NCBI GenBank assembly: GCA_937907715.1
Contig: CALERM010000251.1
Coordinates: 1-8,709 of the forward strand
Origin: an uncultured Clostridia bacterium
GTDB taxonomy: Bacteria > Bacillota > Clostridia > Oscillospirales > Oscillospiraceae
Direction: 5' to 3'
DNA length: 8,709 bases
Shown: piece by piece, positions 6,108 through 8,709 of the stretch
Position numbering within the stretch: the stretch's first letter is position 1
How the letters are laid out: each line of letters opens with the position of its first letter
Made by a program: the position numbers and the translations under genes
Notes under the pieces: model-generated
Database searches by the model: none
What the model was told of the DNA's origin: nothing
Seen by the model: the letters and a program-made list of their open reading frames with translations, nothing else

Positions 6108-7064
6108 TTACTCTTCGGGGAAATAATACCGAAAGCCGCGATACAGACCGTCCTGTCCCTCGGCGCCAAACATGTCGACCGGCTCGCGGCCGAACATATA
6201 AAGATACGCATACTCGAGCTGCGCGTCATACAAAAGCGTCTTGCCGTCCTGCTCGATCATGGTCCAGGCGTGGTCGTTCGTGGGATTGCTCTCCCAGCCC
6301 GCGACCACATACGCCTGATAGCCGAGCTGCCTGGCGCAGTACATGAAAAGCCCCGCAAAGCAGTAGCAGTTGCCCTTGCCGGTTTCCAGAAACGAAAGCG
6401 CCGCTTGCTCCGCCCAGTCGGTTGTACCGGCATCGTAGTGCTGCATGGAAAGATAGCGGTAGTTGTCGCGGATGTAAGCATATGCCTGCTTGAGCTTTTC
6501 GTCGCGCGTGGAAGCTTCTTCGCACGCCGCGCCTAGCAGCGCCTGCACGCCCTCGTCAAGCGTTTCATTGCCGCTGGTGTATCTGCCGTCGGTTCCAAAA
6601 TACAGATACCCATCGGACGCATCCTGTAAGACGCTGCCGTCCGCCGTCACCTCATACAGAGCGCCGTCCAGCTCCAGAACCCCCGGCTCATGCGGGGTAA
6701 ACGCAAAGCCTTCGTCTCCGGCGTGGATGTAAACGGTCCCCTCGCAGTCGTTGATACCCGGCGCAAATCTGTGCAGCGTGTAATCGCTGTTCAGGTAATA
6801 CTGCGCGCCGGAAAGCGTCTGCATGCCGGTTTTCTCGACGCGGCTTCCGTCCGGCGCATAATAATAAAACGCGCCGCCATCGTTTACCACGCCGGTTTTC
6901 ACCGGAACAGCATCCATCGAAACCGTCTGCTGCGGCTGCTCTTCGGTTTCCACTGTCTCGGTCTGCGCCGGAGCAATTGCTTCCTGCGCGGGCGCTTTCG
7001 CGCTGCATGCGCACAAAAGCATCAGCCAAAGCGCTGCCAGTGTCAAAAAAACATGCTTTTTCAC
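6108..7064 (-). CDS. Transglutaminase-like lipoprotein
   Basis: The 318-residue protein starts with a lipoprotein signal (MKKHVFLTLAALWLMLLCAC; lipobox LCAC, lipidated C20). A Thr/Glu/Gln/Pro linker follows to about 55. A stretch at 60-160 is rich in YYY-APDG, YYLNSDYTL and YLYFGTDG units, resembling degenerate glucan- or choline-binding repeats. The C-terminal domain (about 170-318) is a transglutaminase-like papain fold with C233 in KGNCYCFAGLF, H265 in NDHAW and D280 in LLYDAQLE, the expected Cys-His-Asp triad with usual spacing. Bacterial members act as transglutaminases, peptidases or peptide:N-glycanase-like hydrolases, so the reaction is open. It should sit on the outer face of the membrane. 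The start is a GTG (7062-7064) overlapping the TGA of the upstream gene as GTGA, with GGAGG seven bases upstream, so translation is coupled. C235 next to C233 is a second thiol near the active site. Confidence 0.85.
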   Translation of the reverse strand: MKKHVFLTLAALWLMLLCACSAKAPAQEAIAPAQTETVETEEQPQQTVSMDAVPVKTGVVNDGGAFYYYAPDGSRVEKTGMQTLSGAQYYLNSDYTLHRFAPGINDCEGTVYIHAGDEGFAFTPHEPGVLELDGALYEVTADGSVLQDASDGYLYFGTDGRYTSGNETLDEGVQALLGAACEEASTRDEKLKQAYAYIRDNYRYLSMQHYDAGTTDWAEQAALSFLETGKGNCYCFAGLFMYCARQLGYQAYVVAGWESNPTNDHAWTMIEQDGKTLLYDAQLEYAYLYMFGREPVDMFGAEGQDGLYRGFRYYFPEE

Positions 7065-7810
7065 GGCGTTTCCTCCGTCAGATGCTTTCCGCCCAGCGGC
7101 TCGATGGACGAAAACGCTGCAAAGACTGCCGCGCCGTCCTCACCTTCCGGGCAGATGGCGCTGACGCACCAGCTCTTCCCGTTTGCCTTCCAGAGCGCAA
7201 CACGTGCAGTAACGGGCGCTTCGGTGTCATAGGCGGGGGCATTCACCGTCGCCGCGAAGCAGTCCCCATTCCATCCGGCATCCGTCACCGTAACATTCTT
7301 CGTCTCCGGCGCAAGATAATAATACGCCTGCACCACGCCGATGCAGATGCGCTCCAGCTCCGACTGCTTGAACAGCGACACGTCCGCCTGTAGCTTCTGC
7401 ACATCCAGCCGTGTTTTCTGCGCGCCGTTCGTGCTGGTGAGCGAAATCAGGTTCTCCGCTTCTTCCCACGAAAGCGCCGTTTCGTCAAAGGTTATGACAA
7501 GCCCGCTGTCTGCAAGCAAAGCGGTTCTCCCGGAAAAGGGCGGAACATAGGCGTTATCATCCACCGGCGTTTCTTCGCTTGCCGTCTCACCGGAGGCATC
7601 GCTTGCCGTCTGCTCCTGCTCCGGCTGCTGCACGGTTTCAGATGCGCTCTGGGGCGGTTCCTCCTGCTTTGCAGGAGACAGCCGCTTCACCTGCCCGACC
7701 ACGGCAAACACCGCGCCCACAACCAGCAGCAGCACGCACACGATGATGATGTACAGTCCGTTGCGCCTGAAAAAACGCACGGCAGGGCTTCTTTTTCTTC
7801 TGTCTGCCAT
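7061..7810 (-). CDS. Single-pass membrane protein of unknown function
   Basis: I do not recognise this 249-residue protein. It has a basic N-terminus (MADRRKRSP..RFFRRNG), one membrane segment (about 18-40, GLYIIIVCVLLLVVGAVF) and a disordered linker rich in Gln, Glu, Ser and Thr (about 45-88). A compact domain of about 160 residues outside the membrane follows. That domain is predicted mixed alpha/beta, with sequence such as SGLVITFDETALSWEEAE, FKQSELERICIGVVQAYYYLAP and a C-terminal NGKSWCVSAICPEGEDG with two nearby cysteines that might form a disulfide. The general shape (helix, then strands, ending in a WxVxAI-like strand) resembles small NTF2-like or pilus-assembly-associated domains, but this is only an impression. 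It lies 3 bases after the C39-like gene (AAGGAG site before ATG 7808-7810) and overlaps the lipoprotein gene by 4, so it is an integral part of the operon. Confidence 0.82.
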   Translation of the reverse strand: MADRRKRSPAVRFFRRNGLYIIIVCVLLLVVGAVFAVVGQVKRLSPAKQEEPPQSASETVQQPEQEQTASDASGETASEETPVDDNAYVPPFSGRTALLADSGLVITFDETALSWEEAENLISLTSTNGAQKTRLDVQKLQADVSLFKQSELERICIGVVQAYYYLAPETKNVTVTDAGWNGDCFAATVNAPAYDTEAPVTARVALWKANGKSWCVSAICPEGEDGAAVFAAFSSIEPLGGKHLTEETP

Positions 7811-7813
7811 GGC

Positions 7814-8709
7814 TCAGCTCCTTTCCGGCACCAGGGCTTCCGCGCGCTGCGTCCGGCAATAGAGCGGAAATTCGTTCCGGTCCTGCGAGAAAAGGATGAT
7901 CGCCTTCATGTCGCGGTACAGAACGTCCGGCGTCGCATAGATCAGCCCGTCGTTTCCGGTGTCCGTCTTGCGCAGCTGGTCCCAATCCTTATACCGGCTT
8001 TGCAGCACATAGGGGTCTGCAACCAGGAAATACGGCTGACCGTCGATGACTTCGTAATCGCACAGCACCATGTAATGCTCCTGACTTGTGAACGCGCCGT
8101 TGACGACGTGAATGATTGCCAGGTAGCCCTGATTTTCAATCTGGTCGGCAAGCGTCTGCATGTTCACTTCTTTTTTCTTATAGATCGTGGGGGCGTTGAG
8201 CTTCGTGCCGTAGCGCGCATATTCGAGTTTTTCATAATAGCGCGCAATGCCCTCGAAATACTCGTTGGGAAGTCCATAGCTCACGGGGTAATTGTCCTGC
8301 AGGGCATAGGTCCGCATCCAGCGGGGCGTGATTTCGACCTTGTGATACGTGGAAAACACCATCGCCGCGCACGCACAGCCGCAGCCGCGGTCCTTGAGCG
8401 TCGCGCCGTTTCCCTCGAACTCAAAAATCTCGCCCGCCCAGTCGGGGTCGGTCTGCGCGAAATAATAGAGGTTGTCGAGCTGCCCGGAGCGTGCAACTGT
8501 GCCGTAGGTGCCGGTCTTCGTCAGCTCATATTTGTAGCTCGCCTCGATATCGTGGCGCATGTCGGCTCCCAGATTGGGAAGATTCGAGAGCAGATAGTCG
8601 GTCAGCTCGTCGATGCAGGCAGACTTTCCCTCGAGCCCGCAGAAGCGGTAAATGGTCTCCAGAAGCGCCGCAAGATGCGCGTCAAAATACGTTTCAACCG
8701 GCTCGCCCG
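7814..8709 (-). CDS. C39-like cysteine peptidase domain protein (5' end outside the window)
   Basis: The reading frame is open to the right edge: upstream of the first visible ATG (8558-8560) it continues for 49 more codons of sensible protein (for example ETYFDAHLAALLETIYRF and SACIDELTDYLLSNLPN), so the real start is beyond 8709. Counting from that ATG, YYFAQTDPDWAGE (32-44) supplies the family Gln (Q36). DRGCGCACAAMVF (57-69) supplies the probable nucleophile C60 in the position of the usual GCGPT motif. EHYMVLCDYEVIDG (161-174) supplies H162 and VADPYV supplies D182. This is the Peptidase_C39_2 pattern, a papain-like fold used in bacteriocin-leader cleavage domains and in many secreted peptidases of unknown target. 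No membrane segment is visible in this part. The GCGCAC stretch has C60, C62 and C64, richer in cysteine than usual. It is the first visible gene of the operon; whether it has a signal peptide cannot be seen. Confidence 0.8.
   Translation of the reverse strand, partial: GEPVETYFDAHLAALLETIYRFCGLEGKSACIDELTDYLLSNLPNLGADMRHDIEASYKYELTKTGTYGTVARSGQLDNLYYFAQTDPDWAGEIFEFEGNGATLKDRGCGCACAAMVFSTYHKVEITPRWMRTYALQDNYPVSYGLPNEYFEGIARYYEKLEYARYGTKLNAPTIYKKKEVNMQTLADQIENQGYLAIIHVVNGAFTSQEHYMVLCDYEVIDGQPYFLVADPYVLQSRYKDWDQLRKTDTGNDGLIYATPDVLYRDMKAIILFSQDRNEFPLYCRTQRAEALVPERS

Noticed and set aside
3967..6536. Several plus-strand frames (3967-4779, 4632-5357, 5706-6536)
   Set aside because: All are antisense to the SGNH, MBOAT and lipoprotein genes, are Arg/Gln-rich and lack domains. 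They are shadows of codon bias.
8558..8560. ATG at 8560 as the true start of the C39-like gene
   Set aside because: The frame continues upstream for 49 plausible codons to the window edge, and no convincing ribosome binding site precedes this ATG. The gene is therefore treated as cut by the edge.

Overview
The window comes from a GC-rich Firmicute, most likely a gut-type clostridium of the Oscillospirales. The reasons are the protein styles (SLH-anchored M13 peptidase, MBOAT/SGNH pair, LLCAC-type lipoprotein), strong GGAGG ribosome binding sites, and intergenic hairpin arrays of a kind I associate with those genomes. All supported genes read leftward (minus strand). The placement is inferred from style, not from a database match.

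Layout, left to right: (i) 1-88 is the first 29 codons of a phosphate acetyltransferase gene (pta), with its promoter and leader at about 89-167. (ii) 179-574 is a small ModE-type winged-helix regulator with its own terminator. Its promoter places the transcription start on the A of the ATG, so the mRNA should be leaderless. (iii) 611-647 holds two overlapping, mutually exclusive GC-rich hairpins. (iv) 669-3023 is a secreted M13 (neprilysin/PepO-like) zinc metallopeptidase with two N-terminal SLH repeats, preceded by an ECF-sigma-like promoter. (v) 3112-3424 is a gene-free stretch packed with stem-loops and bounded by two near-identical 9-bp GGCGGCTG hairpins whose A/T tracts face outward. The left one is the terminator for the genes to its right. 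(vi) 3412-8709 is a tightly packed leftward operon whose promoter lies beyond the window.

In transcription order the operon encodes a C39-like (papain-fold) cysteine peptidase whose start is outside the window, a single-pass membrane protein of unknown function, a transglutaminase-like lipoprotein, an MBOAT O-acyltransferase (AlgI/PatA/DltB type) and an AlgJ/AlgX/PatB-type SGNH acetyl-transfer partner. Junctions are -4, +3, +8 or +9 nt, and ribosome binding sites overlap or abut the upstream stops, so coupled translation is likely. The last two genes are a recognisable acetyl-export and O-acetylation pair that would acetylate a cell-surface polysaccharide. The first three add two papain-like-fold Cys/His enzymes and a membrane anchor at the same surface. 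I infer an envelope-modification system. Its target glycan and the role of the two thiol enzymes cannot be read from the sequence. The SLH-bearing peptidase next door allows the guess that the acetylated glycan is the secondary cell wall polysaccharide bound by SLH domains.
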